Part shown: positions 33,754-42,158 of the stretch, one piece after another
How positions within the stretch are numbered: position 1 is the first letter of the stretch
Layout of the letters: every line of letters starts with the position of its first letter
Assembly (NCBI RefSeq): GCF_014647875.1
Contig: NZ_BMQA01000016.1
Location: 1 to 64,000 of the forward strand
DNA length: 64,000 nucleotides
Reading direction: 5' to 3'
Source of the DNA: Streptomyces brasiliensis
GTDB taxonomy: Bacteria > Actinomycetota > Actinomycetes > Streptomycetales > Streptomycetaceae
Translations under genes and position numbers: made by a program
The notes under the pieces: model-generated
Seen by the model: the letters and a program-made list of their open reading frames with translations, nothing else
Told to the model about the DNA's origin: nothing
Databases searched by the model: none

Positions 33754-34722
33754 ATGACGCCCGGCGACAACGGCGCGAGCACGCCCGAGGACGAGGACCC
33801 GTTCGGCTACCTGTACGCCGACGGGCAGGCCAGAGGAGCCCAGCCGCCGTCCGGTGGTTACGGCTACCCGAACTCGGTCAGCAGGGTGCGCACCGTCGGC
33901 GAGCGCCAGTACGGCGGCCAGCAGCCGACCGTCCCGCAGCAGGGCGCCTACGGCCAGCCGACGGGCGCGTACGGCCAGCAGCAGACCGGCTACGGCCAGC
34001 CGAACGCCCACTACCAGGCGCCGGAGACCTTCCCCGGCGGGGCGCCGACCACGCAGCAGTCGCTGCCGCAGAGCGGTGGCCATGGGCGCGGGAGCAACGG
34101 GCCCAACACCAAGGGGCTGCTGATCGGCGCGATCGCGGTGGTCGCCGCCGTCGTCATCGGCATCAGCGTCGCCATGATCAACGGCAACTCGGACGACGAC
34201 AAGTCCGGCGGCGACCAGGCGGGCGGTGCCTCCCCGGCCCAGTCGCAGAGCGCCTCGCCCAGCACGTCGAGCGGCGAGTCGGAGGCGCCGGCCGAGCTGC
34301 CGACCCCCATAGACGCCAAGGCGCTCCGGCTGGCCGGCACCGCGGCGCTGGCCAAGGACGTCCAGGGCGCGCAGTCCTCGGGCGGCACCTACGTGGGCGG
34401 TCTGGGCCAGGTCGGTTCCTCGGTGACCTGGACCGTCGACAACATCCCCGCGAACGGCGCGTACACGCTCTTCGTGCGCTACAGCGCGGTCGGCGAGGAC
34501 CAGTCGATGACGCTGAGCATCAACGGCAAGCCGTTCGGGAGCAAGCTGAACCTCGCCAACTTCACGCACCAGGACGACCCCGCGAAGGCCTGGACGCAGA
34601 CCTTCGCCTACCCGACCCTCAACAAGGGCACGAACGTCGTCTCGCTCTCCTGTGAGGCCGGCGACAAGTGCGACGTCCTGCTCGACCAGCTGTGGCTGAA
34701 GCAGGGCCAGGTCAAGAAGTAG
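33754..34722 (+). CDS. Single-pass membrane protein with extracellular carbohydrate-binding-like domain
   Basis: A 322-aa protein. The cytoplasmic N-terminus is Gly/Tyr/Gln-rich with repeats (GAYGQPTGAYGQQQTGYGQ), then one TM segment (about residues 127-147, LLIGAIAVVAAVVIGISVAMI). An acidic Ser/Pro linker and a C-terminal beta-sandwich domain of CBM35-like appearance (about 190-320) follow, with family motifs GGLGQVGSSVTWTVDNIPANGAYTLFVRYSA and NKGTNVVSLSCEAG. It may bind cell-wall or extracellular sugars; not proven. It lies directly downstream of cdgB on the same strand, 117 bp away. Confidence 0.8.
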   Translation: MTPGDNGASTPEDEDPFGYLYADGQARGAQPPSGGYGYPNSVSRVRTVGERQYGGQQPTVPQQGAYGQPTGAYGQQQTGYGQPNAHYQAPETFPGGAPTTQQSLPQSGGHGRGSNGPNTKGLLIGAIAVVAAVVIGISVAMINGNSDDDKSGGDQAGGASPAQSQSASPSTSSGESEAPAELPTPIDAKALRLAGTAALAKDVQGAQSSGGTYVGGLGQVGSSVTWTVDNIPANGAYTLFVRYSAVGEDQSMTLSINGKPFGSKLNLANFTHQDDPAKAWTQTFAYPTLNKGTNVVSLSCEAGDKCDVLLDQLWLKQGQVKK

Positions 34723-34725
34723 CGC

Positions 34726-35655
34726 TCACGCGGCGCTGACCTCTCCGGTCACCGCGACCCGGCCCAGCAGCTCCTCGTAGGCCGCGCGGTCGAACTCGCC
34801 CGCCGTGGGCGCCAGTACGGTCGCCGCCGACAGGGCGACCGCGCGTGCCAGCCGCTCGGGCCAGGGCAGCCGCTCCGCCAGCCCCGACAGCAGGCCCGCG
34901 ACCGCCGAGTCGCCCGCGCCGGTCGGATTGCCGTGCAGGGGTGCGGGCGGGGCGGCCCGCCAGCGGCCCTCGGGGGTGTGGGCGAGCAGGCCTTCCGCGC
35001 CCAGGGAGGCGACCACCGCGTGGGCACCGCGCCGCCGGGCGTCCCGGGCCGCGCGCAACGGCTCGTGGGAGCCGGTGAGTTCGGCGAGTTCCTCGGCGTT
35101 CGGCTTCACGATGTCCGGGCGGGCCGCCATCCCGCGCCGCAGCGGCTCCCCGCTGGTGTCCAGGAGCACCGGGACACCGGCCGCCCGCGCGGTCCGTATG
35201 AGCCCCGCGTAGGCGCCGACGGGCACTCCCGGCGGCAGACTTCCGCACAGGGCCACCGCCGAGGCCGCGCCCAGGAGATCCTCGTACGACCCCTGGAAGG
35301 TGGCCCACTCGCCCGAAGTCACCTGCGGACCGGGCTCGTTGAGCTGGGTCGTGTCACCCGTGCGCTCGTCCACCACGGCGATGGTGCGCCGCGTCGGGGC
35401 GCCCACCGGAACCAGCGCGTCCACCAGCCCCGGCGTCCCCGCGAGCCGCTCCCGCACCTCACGTCCGGTACCGCCGCCCGCGAACCCGGTGACCGTCACC
35501 TCGTGGCCGAGCGCCGCGAGCACCCGGGCCACGTTCACGCCCTTGCCACCGGGCCGTTCGACGACCTCGGAGACGCGGTGCGAGGCGTGCGGCCGCAGGG
35601 ACCGTACGCGATAGGTGAGGTCGAGAGCGGTGTTCAGTGTGACCGTGAGGATCAC
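34726..35655 (-). CDS. PfkB-family sugar kinase (1-phosphofructokinase-like)
   Basis: A 309-aa PfkB kinase resembling FruK/LacC: N-terminus VILTVTLNTALDLTYRV, the GGKGVNVARVLAALGHEV signature (about residues 37-54), substrate loop SLPPGVPVGAYAGLI, and the ATP/anion-hole motif NPTGAGDSAVAGLLSGL with the catalytic Asp. It phosphorylates a sugar phosphate; the likely substrate is fructose-1-phosphate or tagatose-6-phosphate. GTG 35655 follows GGGAGG. It lies downstream of nagKA on the same strand but behind a terminator, so it is probably separately transcribed. Confidence 0.87.
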   Translation of the reverse strand: MILTVTLNTALDLTYRVRSLRPHASHRVSEVVERPGGKGVNVARVLAALGHEVTVTGFAGGGTGREVRERLAGTPGLVDALVPVGAPTRRTIAVVDERTGDTTQLNEPGPQVTSGEWATFQGSYEDLLGAASAVALCGSLPPGVPVGAYAGLIRTARAAGVPVLLDTSGEPLRRGMAARPDIVKPNAEELAELTGSHEPLRAARDARRRGAHAVVASLGAEGLLAHTPEGRWRAAPPAPLHGNPTGAGDSAVAGLLSGLAERLPWPERLARAVALSAATVLAPTAGEFDRAAYEELLGRVAVTGEVSAA

Positions 35656-35717
35656 CCGGGCCGACCTCCCTCGAAAGTCCGTGTGCTGTCCATGCGTTCG
35701 CGCCCCGATCATGCCAA

Positions 35718-35760
35718 AGAGACGGCGACCGGCCCAGACCACGGGTCGGTCGCCGTCTCT
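35718..35760 (-). terminator. Terminator of the nagKA operon
   Basis: AGAGACGGCGACC and its complement GGTCGCCGTCTCT form a 13-bp stem with an internal GC-rich loop, 28 bp beyond the nagA stop. Confidence 0.8.
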
Positions 35761-35787
35761 TCGCGGCGTCTCTACTGAGGGGACGGA

Positions 35788-36930
35788 TCAGGACAGTTGG
35801 GGAGCGACCACCCAATCGCCGTGCCGCATCACGCCCTTGAGGTCGAAGTTCTCGTCGAGGAGGACGAGGTCGGCGAACCGGCCGGGCTCCAGGGAGCCGA
35901 CCTGGTCGGCCATGCCCAGCAGCCGGGCCGGGTTGGCGCACAGGGCCGCCACCACGTCCTCCACCGGCAGCCGGTCGACGGTCACCGCCCGCTTGAACGC
36001 GCGGTCCAGCGTCAGCGTCGAGCCCGCGATCGAGCCGCCGTGCACCAGCCGGGCCACGCCCTCGCTGACCTCGACCTCCAGCGGGCCGAGCATGTAGCGG
36101 CCGTCGCCGATGCCGGCCGCGTCCATCGCGTCGGTGATGAGCGCGACCCGCCCCGCGCCCGCGTGCCGGAACGCCAGCTCCAGGGCGGCCGGGTGCAGAT
36201 GCGTGCCGTCGTTGATCAGCTCGACCGTGACCCGCTCGTCCTCGAGGAGCGCGGCGACCGGGCCCGGGGAGCGGTGGCCGAGGGTGGGCATGGCGTTGAA
36301 GAGGTGCGTCGCGACGGTCGCGCCCGCGTCGATCGCCTCCACCGTCTGCTCGTACGTCGCGTCCGTGTGCCCGACGGCGGCGATGACCCCGTGTTCGGCC
36401 AGCAGCCGTACGGACTCGATGCCGCCCGGCAGTTCGGTGGCGAGGGTGACCATCTTCGCCCGGCCGCGCGCCGCGTCGATCAACTTGCGCACCTCCGCCG
36501 GGTCCGGGTCGCGCAGCAGTTCCTCGGAGTGGGCGCCCTTGCGGCACGGCGAGATGAACGGGCCCTCGAAGTGGATGCCGGCGATGTCGCCCTGCTCGGC
36601 CAGCTCGCTCAGCAGCCCGGCCTGCTGGACCAGGAAGTCCATGTCGTCGGTGACGGTGGAGGCGACGAGGGTGGTGGTGCCGTGCAGCCGGTGCGCGCGG
36701 ATGGCCTTCTGGACCTCGTCGGCGGTGCCGGAGAAGGACGCGCCGCCGCCGCCGTGGTTGTGCAGGTCGACGAAGCCGGGCACCAGCCAGTGCCCGCGCA
36801 CGTCGACGACCTCGGCATGCTCGGGCGCGGAGCCCGCGATCCGCGTCCCCTCGACGATCACGCGCCCGTCGTCCACGATCCCGGTGGGCAGTACCACCCG
36901 GGCACCGGCGAAAACCTTGGTGTGGGCCAT
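35788..36930 (-). CDS. nagA: N-acetylglucosamine-6-phosphate deacetylase
   Basis: A 380-aa NagA. It removes acetate from GlcNAc-6-phosphate, giving glucosamine-6-phosphate, the allosteric ligand of DasR. Amidohydrolase motifs are PGFVDLHNHGGGG (His-x-His), GIHFEGPFISP (metal-binding Glu), GHTDATY, THLFNAMP and the catalytic Asp in LITDAMDAAG. The ATG shares one base with the nagK stop (TGATG at 36928-36932). Two DasR-like sites lie upstream of the operon. Confidence 0.95.
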   Translation of the reverse strand: MAHTKVFAGARVVLPTGIVDDGRVIVEGTRIAGSAPEHAEVVDVRGHWLVPGFVDLHNHGGGGASFSGTADEVQKAIRAHRLHGTTTLVASTVTDDMDFLVQQAGLLSELAEQGDIAGIHFEGPFISPCRKGAHSEELLRDPDPAEVRKLIDAARGRAKMVTLATELPGGIESVRLLAEHGVIAAVGHTDATYEQTVEAIDAGATVATHLFNAMPTLGHRSPGPVAALLEDERVTVELINDGTHLHPAALELAFRHAGAGRVALITDAMDAAGIGDGRYMLGPLEVEVSEGVARLVHGGSIAGSTLTLDRAFKRAVTVDRLPVEDVVAALCANPARLLGMADQVGSLEPGRFADLVLLDENFDLKGVMRHGDWVVAPQLS

Positions 36931-37889
36931 CAGGCGGTTACCTCCGAAGGGTCAGTGGGTTCGAGAACGTCAGTGGGTTCGAGGAGATCCCGGGCGAGCA
37001 GTCCGGCGCCCAGGCAGCCGGCGGTGTCCCCGAGGGCGGCGGGGACGATCGTCGGGAGTTTCTGGAAGGTCACGCGGCGCCGGACGGCGTCCCGCAGCGG
37101 CGCGAACAGGGTGTCGCCCGCCTCGGCCAGCCCGCCGCCGATGATGAGCGTGCGCGGATCCAGCAGGGTGAGCGCGGTGACCAGGCCGTCGGCGAGTGCG
37201 TCCACCGCCTCCTGCCACACCCGGACGGCGTTCGGGTCCCCGGACATGACGGCCTTCGCGCAGTCGGCCGCGTCGGCCTCCGGGTCACCCGAGGCCGCGG
37301 CCCACGCCTCGCTGACGGCTGCCGCGGAGGCGTACCGCTCCAGGCAGCCGATCTGCCCGCACGGACACGGGGCGCCGCCGGGCCGTACGACGATGTGGCC
37401 GATCTCGCCCGCGAAGCCGTGCGCGCCCGCCTCCACCCGGCCGTCGATGCCGATCGCGCCGGCGATCCCGGTGCCCAGCGGCACGAACAGGAAGCGGTCC
37501 GCGCCCCGGCCCGCGCCGATCCGGCCCTCCGCCAGCCCGCCGGTGCGCACGTCGTGGCCGAGCGCGACCGGGACGCCGAGCCGCTCGGCGAGCAGGTCGC
37601 GCAGGGGTACGTCGCGCCAGCCCAGGTTGGCCGAGTAGGCGGCGATGCCGTCCGTCTCGTCGACGATGCCGGGGACGGCGACGCCGAGGGCGGCGGCGGG
37701 CTCGCCGAAGTGCTCCGCGCCGTACGCGCGCAGTTCGACGGCGTACTCCACGATGCTCCGGATCACGGCGTCGGGCCCACGTTCCCGCCCGGTCGCCCGG
37801 CGGCCCTGATGCAGCAGGACGCCGCCGCCGTCGATGAGGGCGGCCTTCATCCCGGTGCCGCCCACGTCGAGGGCGATGACATGTCTCAC
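36930..37889 (-). CDS. nagK: N-acetylglucosamine kinase (ROK family)
   Basis: A 319-aa ROK kinase that makes GlcNAc-6-phosphate from cytoplasmic GlcNAc. The N-terminal phosphate loop is DVGGTGMKAALID and the ROK/zinc signature is GEIGHIVVRPGGAPCPCGQIGCLERYAS (three Cys ligands). First gene of nagKA. The C-terminus holds a small tandem duplication (LEPTDVLEPTD). GlcNAc specificity is inferred from coupling with nagA. Confidence 0.93.
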   Translation of the reverse strand: MRHVIALDVGGTGMKAALIDGGGVLLHQGRRATGRERGPDAVIRSIVEYAVELRAYGAEHFGEPAAALGVAVPGIVDETDGIAAYSANLGWRDVPLRDLLAERLGVPVALGHDVRTGGLAEGRIGAGRGADRFLFVPLGTGIAGAIGIDGRVEAGAHGFAGEIGHIVVRPGGAPCPCGQIGCLERYASAAAVSEAWAAASGDPEADAADCAKAVMSGDPNAVRVWQEAVDALADGLVTALTLLDPRTLIIGGGLAEAGDTLFAPLRDAVRRRVTFQKLPTIVPAALGDTAGCLGAGLLARDLLEPTDVLEPTDPSEVTA

Positions 37890-37917
37890 GGGGAACAGTG
37901 TGGACCTCAGACCCGCA

Positions 37918-37933
37918 AGAGGTCTAGTCCACT
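37918..37933. promoter_or_regulatory. DasR dre-like site 1
   Basis: AGAGGTCTAGTCCACT matches the DasR responsive element A(C/G)TGGTCTAGACCA(C/G)T at 14 of 16 positions. It lies between the divergent nagK and sugar-binding lipoprotein genes and could control both. Confidence 0.8.
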
Positions 37934-37935
37934 AG

Positions 37936-37951
37936 GGTGGTGTAGACCTTG
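37936..37951. promoter_or_regulatory. DasR dre-like site 2
   Basis: GGTGGTGTAGACCTTG matches the dre consensus at about 11 of 16 positions and follows site 1 after 2 bp, so the pair could bind two DasR dimers side by side. Confidence 0.55.
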
Positions 37952-37997
37952 CGAGTCCACGGATTGAACGAAAGACAACAGGGCGGGGCGGTACACG

Positions 37998-39266
37998 GTG
38001 GGTCGGCGTAGGGCAGGAATGATCGCGGTGGTGTCCGCACTGGGCATGACGGCGGTCCTCGGCGGCTGTGGGAGCACGGGGTCCTCGGACGTGACCCTCA
38101 GACTCGTCGCCGCCGACTACGGCGACTCGGCCGCAGGCAGCTCCCAGAAGTACTGGGACAAGCTGGTCGAGCAGTACGAGGACACGCACCCCGACGTGAA
38201 GGTCGACGTCAGCGTCTACTCATGGAACGACGTCGACAGCAAGGTCAAGGAGATGGTCGACGCCGGCAAGGCGCCCGACCTGGCCCAGATCGGCGCCTAC
38301 GCCGACTACGCGGCCGAGGGCAAGCTCTACGAGGCCTCCGACCTGCTCTCCATACCCGTGCAGGCCGACTTCCTGTCCCGGCTCGCCGAGGCGGGTCAGG
38401 TCAACCACGTCCAGTACGGCATCCCCTTCGCCGCCTCCACGCGCGTCCTCTTCTACAACAAGACCCTCTTCGCCGAGGCCGGCATCACCCCGCCCACCAC
38501 CTGGGACCAGCTCGCCGCCGACGCGAGGGCGCTCAAGGACCAGGGCGTCGAGTACCCGTACGCGCTGCCCCTCGGCTCCGAGGAGGCGCAGGCCGAGACC
38601 ATGCAGTGGCTGCTCAGCGGCGGCGACGGCTACACCGACACCATCGGCACCTACACCATCGACTCCGCGCAGAACGTCCAGACCTTCGACTGGCTCAAGG
38701 ACGACCTCGTCACCAAGGGCCTCACCGGCCCGGTCGCGCCCGGGAAGCTCAACCGCGCCGACGCCTTCGCCGCGTTCGCGAACGGCCGGGTCGGCATGGT
38801 CAACGGGCACCCCGCGCTGATGCGGCAGGCCGCCAAGAATGGCGTGAAGTTCGGCATGGTGCCGATGCCCGGCCGCACCGGCGAGGCCAAGGCCGCGATG
38901 GGCGTCGCCGACTGGATGATGGCCTTCAAGGAGAACGGCCACGCCAAGCAGATCGGCGACTTCCTGAACTTCGTCTACGACGAGAAGAACGTCCTCGCCT
39001 TCTCGCACGAGTACGGCCTCCTGCCGGTCACCGGCTCGGCCTCCGACGCCATGTCCCAGGACTCCCAGGACAAGGACCTGCACGCCTTCCTCGACCAGCT
39101 CACCACCGCCGAGCTGTACCCGGTCGGCAAGACCTCCTGGGCCGTGGTCAGCGCCGACATCAAGAAGACCATCGGCCAGGCCGTCGCGCCGGGCGGCAGC
39201 CCCGCCGACGTCCTCGGCCGTATCCAGGCCACAGCCACCACGGCCGACAGCAGCGCCTCGAGCTGA
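37998..39266 (+). CDS. Sugar-binding lipoprotein of an ABC importer
   Basis: A 422-aa family 1 extracellular solute-binding lipoprotein. The signal peptide ends at lipobox AVLGGC (Cys24). The mature protein has the usual two-lobe signatures: APDLAQIGAYADYAAEGKLYEA and AFANGRVGMVNGHPALM. Sharing dre sites with nagKA suggests an amino-sugar or chito-oligosaccharide ligand, an inference. No permease genes accompany it, so it is an orphan that would borrow or complement another transporter, perhaps energised by MsiK. GTG start 37998. Confidence 0.9.
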   Translation: MGRRRAGMIAVVSALGMTAVLGGCGSTGSSDVTLRLVAADYGDSAAGSSQKYWDKLVEQYEDTHPDVKVDVSVYSWNDVDSKVKEMVDAGKAPDLAQIGAYADYAAEGKLYEASDLLSIPVQADFLSRLAEAGQVNHVQYGIPFAASTRVLFYNKTLFAEAGITPPTTWDQLAADARALKDQGVEYPYALPLGSEEAQAETMQWLLSGGDGYTDTIGTYTIDSAQNVQTFDWLKDDLVTKGLTGPVAPGKLNRADAFAAFANGRVGMVNGHPALMRQAAKNGVKFGMVPMPGRTGEAKAAMGVADWMMAFKENGHAKQIGDFLNFVYDEKNVLAFSHEYGLLPVTGSASDAMSQDSQDKDLHAFLDQLTTAELYPVGKTSWAVVSADIKKTIGQAVAPGGSPADVLGRIQATATTADSSASS

Positions 39267-39300
39267 TCCGCTGTCGGCGCTCGGCGCTACCGTTCGGAGC

Positions 39301-39534
39301 ATGGAACCGGACGAGCTGGGCCGACGCGAACAGGCCATCCTCGCGCTGGAGCGCCGCGGCTTCGCGGGCCCCGGCGCGAAGGAGCGGGCGATACGCGAGG
39401 AGTTGGGCCTGGCCCCCGTGCGCTACTACCAGCTCCTGAACGCCCTGCTCGACGACGAGCGCGCCCTCGCCCACGACCCGGTGACGGTGAACCGCCTGCG
39501 CCGGGTCCGCGAGACGCGCCGCACGCAGCGCTGA
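39301..39534 (+). CDS. DUF3263 small protein
   Basis: A 77-aa protein of the DUF3263 family, common in actinobacteria. It has a probable helix-turn-helix-like core (LGRREQAILALERRGFAGPGAKERAIREELGLAPVRYYQLLNALL) and a basic tail (RLRRVRETRRTQR), suggesting DNA binding; function unproven. ATG 39301 lies 34 bp after the lipoprotein gene. Confidence 0.82.
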   Translation: MEPDELGRREQAILALERRGFAGPGAKERAIREELGLAPVRYYQLLNALLDDERALAHDPVTVNRLRRVRETRRTQR

Positions 39535-39786
39535 GCCGGATCCGGCGGGCCCGCGCCGCCGCCCGTCCGGCCCGCTCGGTGCGGCGGGTGCCGAGGGCAG
39601 GGCCGGCCTGGGCAGTGGTGTGTGCTGCGGGTTCACGCGCTGCCGTGGGCGGGTGCTTGAGTTCTGGGCGGCTGGTGGCGGGGCTTGAGTGCGCGGGTGC
39701 GTGGGACGGGTTGTGGGCGAGCGCCGAGATCCGGCCGGCCTGCGTCACCGCGCGTGCTCCCGGGCCCGCCTGGATAGGGTCGCCGT

Positions 39787-40653
39787 ATGGGCAACCGTAC
39801 GACGGACTCGACCGACCCCATGGACCCCTTGCCGACCCCGGCCACCCCGGCGGGACGTGAGGGCCTCGCGGCCCTGCTCGCCCGGCCCCGCACCGCCGTG
39901 ATCGGCCTCGACTTCGACGGAACGCTGGCGCCGATCGTCCCGGACCCCGACCAGGCCCGCGCTCACCCGGACGCCGTCCCCGCCCTCGCCGCCCTCGCCC
40001 CGAAAGTGGCCTCGGTCGCGGTGGTCACCGGCCGCCCGGCCGTGGTGGCCGTCCGCTACGGCGGCTTCGCCGACGTCCCCGGCCTGGAACACCTCGTCGT
40101 CCTCGGCCACTACGGCGCCGAACGCTGGGACGCGGCCACCGGCACCGTCACCGCCCCCGCCCCGCACCCCGGCGTCGCCGCCGTACGCGCCGAACTGCCC
40201 GGCTTCCTCGACGGCGTCGGCGCCTGGCACGGCACCTGGATCGAGGAGAAGGGCCGCGCCGTCGCCGTCCACACCCGCCGTGCCGACGACCCCCAGGCCG
40301 CCTTCGAGGCCCTCCGCGCTCCCCTCACCGACCTCGCCACCCGTCACGGCCTGATCGTCGAACCTGGCCGCCTGGTCCTGGAACTCCGTCCCCCGGGCAT
40401 GGACAAGGGCGTGGCGCTCCTGGACCACGTCCGCGCCACTGACGCCGAATCGGTGCTCTACGCCGGCGACGACCTGGGCGACCTCTCCGCCTACGCGGCG
40501 GTCGGCAAACTCCGCTCGGACGGCATCCCGGGCCTGCTGGTGTGCAGCGGCAGCACGGAGGTCACGGAACTGGCGGAACGAGCGGACATCGTGGTGGACG
40601 GCCCGGCCGGGGTCGTGGCCCTGCTGAGGGGACTGGCCGCTCAGCTGGAGTAG
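39787..40653 (+). CDS. otsB: Trehalose-6-phosphate phosphatase
   Basis: A 288-aa HAD phosphatase. The nucleophile motif is LDFDGTLAPIVPDPDQA (about residues 38-54), motif II VVTGRP, lysine motif PPGMDKGVAL and acidic motif YAGDDLGDLSAYA. It dephosphorylates trehalose-6-phosphate made by OtsA. The 3' end overlaps the convergent otsA by 13 bp, an unusual convergent arrangement for a two-step pathway. ATG 39787 has a weak ribosome-binding site. Confidence 0.92.
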   Translation: MGNRTTDSTDPMDPLPTPATPAGREGLAALLARPRTAVIGLDFDGTLAPIVPDPDQARAHPDAVPALAALAPKVASVAVVTGRPAVVAVRYGGFADVPGLEHLVVLGHYGAERWDAATGTVTAPAPHPGVAAVRAELPGFLDGVGAWHGTWIEEKGRAVAVHTRRADDPQAAFEALRAPLTDLATRHGLIVEPGRLVLELRPPGMDKGVALLDHVRATDAESVLYAGDDLGDLSAYAAVGKLRSDGIPGLLVCSGSTEVTELAERADIVVDGPAGVVALLRGLAAQLE

Positions 40654-42074
40654 TGAGGGTCCAGCGCGTGCAGCTGGTCCAGGAACCACTGCGCCGGAGG
40701 CAACGCCGTGGCCGCGGCGACGAGCCGCTTGGTGCGTTCGGCGCGCTCGTCCTGCGGCATGGTCAGCGCCTGGTGCAGGGCGTTCGCCGTGCCGACGACG
40801 TCGTACGGGTTGACCGTGATCGCGTCCTCGCCCAGCTCCTCGTGGGCACCGGCCTCCCGGGAGAGGACCAGGACGCAGCCCTCGTCGGAGACGACCGGGA
40901 TCTCCTTGGCGACGAGGTTCATGCCGTCCCGGATGGGGTTGACGAGGGCCACGTCCGCGAGGCGGTACGCGGCCAGCGACCGCGCGAAGTCGTCCTTGAC
41001 GTGCAGCACCACCGGCGTCCAACCCACCGTTCCGTAACGGGAGTTGATCTCGTCGGCCACCTGCTGCACCTCGGTCGTGTACTCCCGGTAGACGGCCAGA
41101 TCCTGCCGCGAGGGATAGGCGAACGCCACGTGCACGACCCGCTCGCGCCACTCCGGACGGTCCTCGAGCAGCTGCCGGTACGCCAGCAGCCCGCGCACGA
41201 TGTTCTTCGACAGCTCGGTCCGGTCGACCCGCACGACGGTCTTCCGGCCGGCACCGATCTCCGCCCGCAGCGCCGCCATCCGCTCGTCGACGTCCGGCTC
41301 GTGCGAGCGCCCCCGCAGAAAGTCCGCGTCCGCGCCCAGCCCGTGCACCCCGATGCGCGTGCCGGACGGGATGCCCGGCCCGAGCACGGCGTGACAGCAG
41401 TCGGTGAACGCGTCCGCCCAGCGCCGGGTGAGGAACGCCGCCCGGTCCGCCCCGAGGATCCCGCCGAGCAGCTCGGCCGCGATGTCGTCAGGCAGCAGCC
41501 GGAAGTAGTCCGGCGGCGCCCAGGGCGTGTGCGAGAAGTGGCCGATGCGCAGGTCGGGCCGCAACTGCCGGAGCATCCGCGGGGCCAGCGCCAGGTGGTA
41601 GTCCTGGATCATCACCGCCGCGTCCTCGGCCGCCTCCTCGGCCAGCGCCTCGGCGAAGGCCCGGTTGTAGGCCTGGTACGACGCCCACTGGCGGCGGAAC
41701 TCCGCGTCGAAGACCGGCTCCAGCGGGGTCTGGTACAGCATGTGGTGGACGAACCACAGCACGGAGTTGGCGATCCCGTTGTAGGCGTCGGAATGGACCG
41801 TCGCGTCGATGTCCAGCATCCGAACCTGCTGACCGCCGGTCGCGTCCAGGGACAGGCACCGGCCGCCGGGCGAGCGGCGCACGGCCTCCCGGTCGGCGTC
41901 GCTCAGCGCGGCGCACACCCACACGGCGTCCGTGTGCGGCCCGATGGCCGACAGCCCGGAGACCAGCCCGCCGCCACCCCGCTTGGCATGCAGCGAGCCG
42001 TCCTCGCGCACCTCGTACGAAACCGGGCCGCGGTTGGACGCGACCAGCACCTCAGCACCGTGGGTGGAAGCCAT
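40641..42074 (-). CDS. otsA: Trehalose-6-phosphate synthase
   Basis: A 477-aa GT20 glycosyltransferase joining UDP- or GDP-glucose to glucose-6-phosphate. Visible motifs are RGGGGLVSGL near the N-terminus, VMIQDYHLALAPRML, GHFSHTPWAPPDYFRLLP, RVDRTELSKNI, and the donor-binding LVNPIRDGMNLVAKEI with VLSREAGAHEEL. ATG 42074 has a short-spaced GAGG; a TTG at 42083 is an alternative. Convergent with otsB and 84 bp downstream of gpgS on the same strand. Confidence 0.94.
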   Translation of the reverse strand: MASTHGAEVLVASNRGPVSYEVREDGSLHAKRGGGGLVSGLSAIGPHTDAVWVCAALSDADREAVRRSPGGRCLSLDATGGQQVRMLDIDATVHSDAYNGIANSVLWFVHHMLYQTPLEPVFDAEFRRQWASYQAYNRAFAEALAEEAAEDAAVMIQDYHLALAPRMLRQLRPDLRIGHFSHTPWAPPDYFRLLPDDIAAELLGGILGADRAAFLTRRWADAFTDCCHAVLGPGIPSGTRIGVHGLGADADFLRGRSHEPDVDERMAALRAEIGAGRKTVVRVDRTELSKNIVRGLLAYRQLLEDRPEWRERVVHVAFAYPSRQDLAVYREYTTEVQQVADEINSRYGTVGWTPVVLHVKDDFARSLAAYRLADVALVNPIRDGMNLVAKEIPVVSDEGCVLVLSREAGAHEELGEDAITVNPYDVVGTANALHQALTMPQDERAERTKRLVAAATALPPAQWFLDQLHALDPHYSS

Positions 42075-42158
42075 AAGCCTCAACCTAGCCCGGCCCGGAA
42101 ACGCTCAAACGTACGCTCCACCCCACGAGGGGGCCGTGTACAGCCGTTCTCCGGCGGG

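Noticed and set aside
39535..39786. Possible small genes between the DUF3263 gene and otsB
   Set aside because: Open frames exist but show repetitive Gly/Arg/Trp composition and no ribosome-binding site or family resemblance; treated as intergenic.
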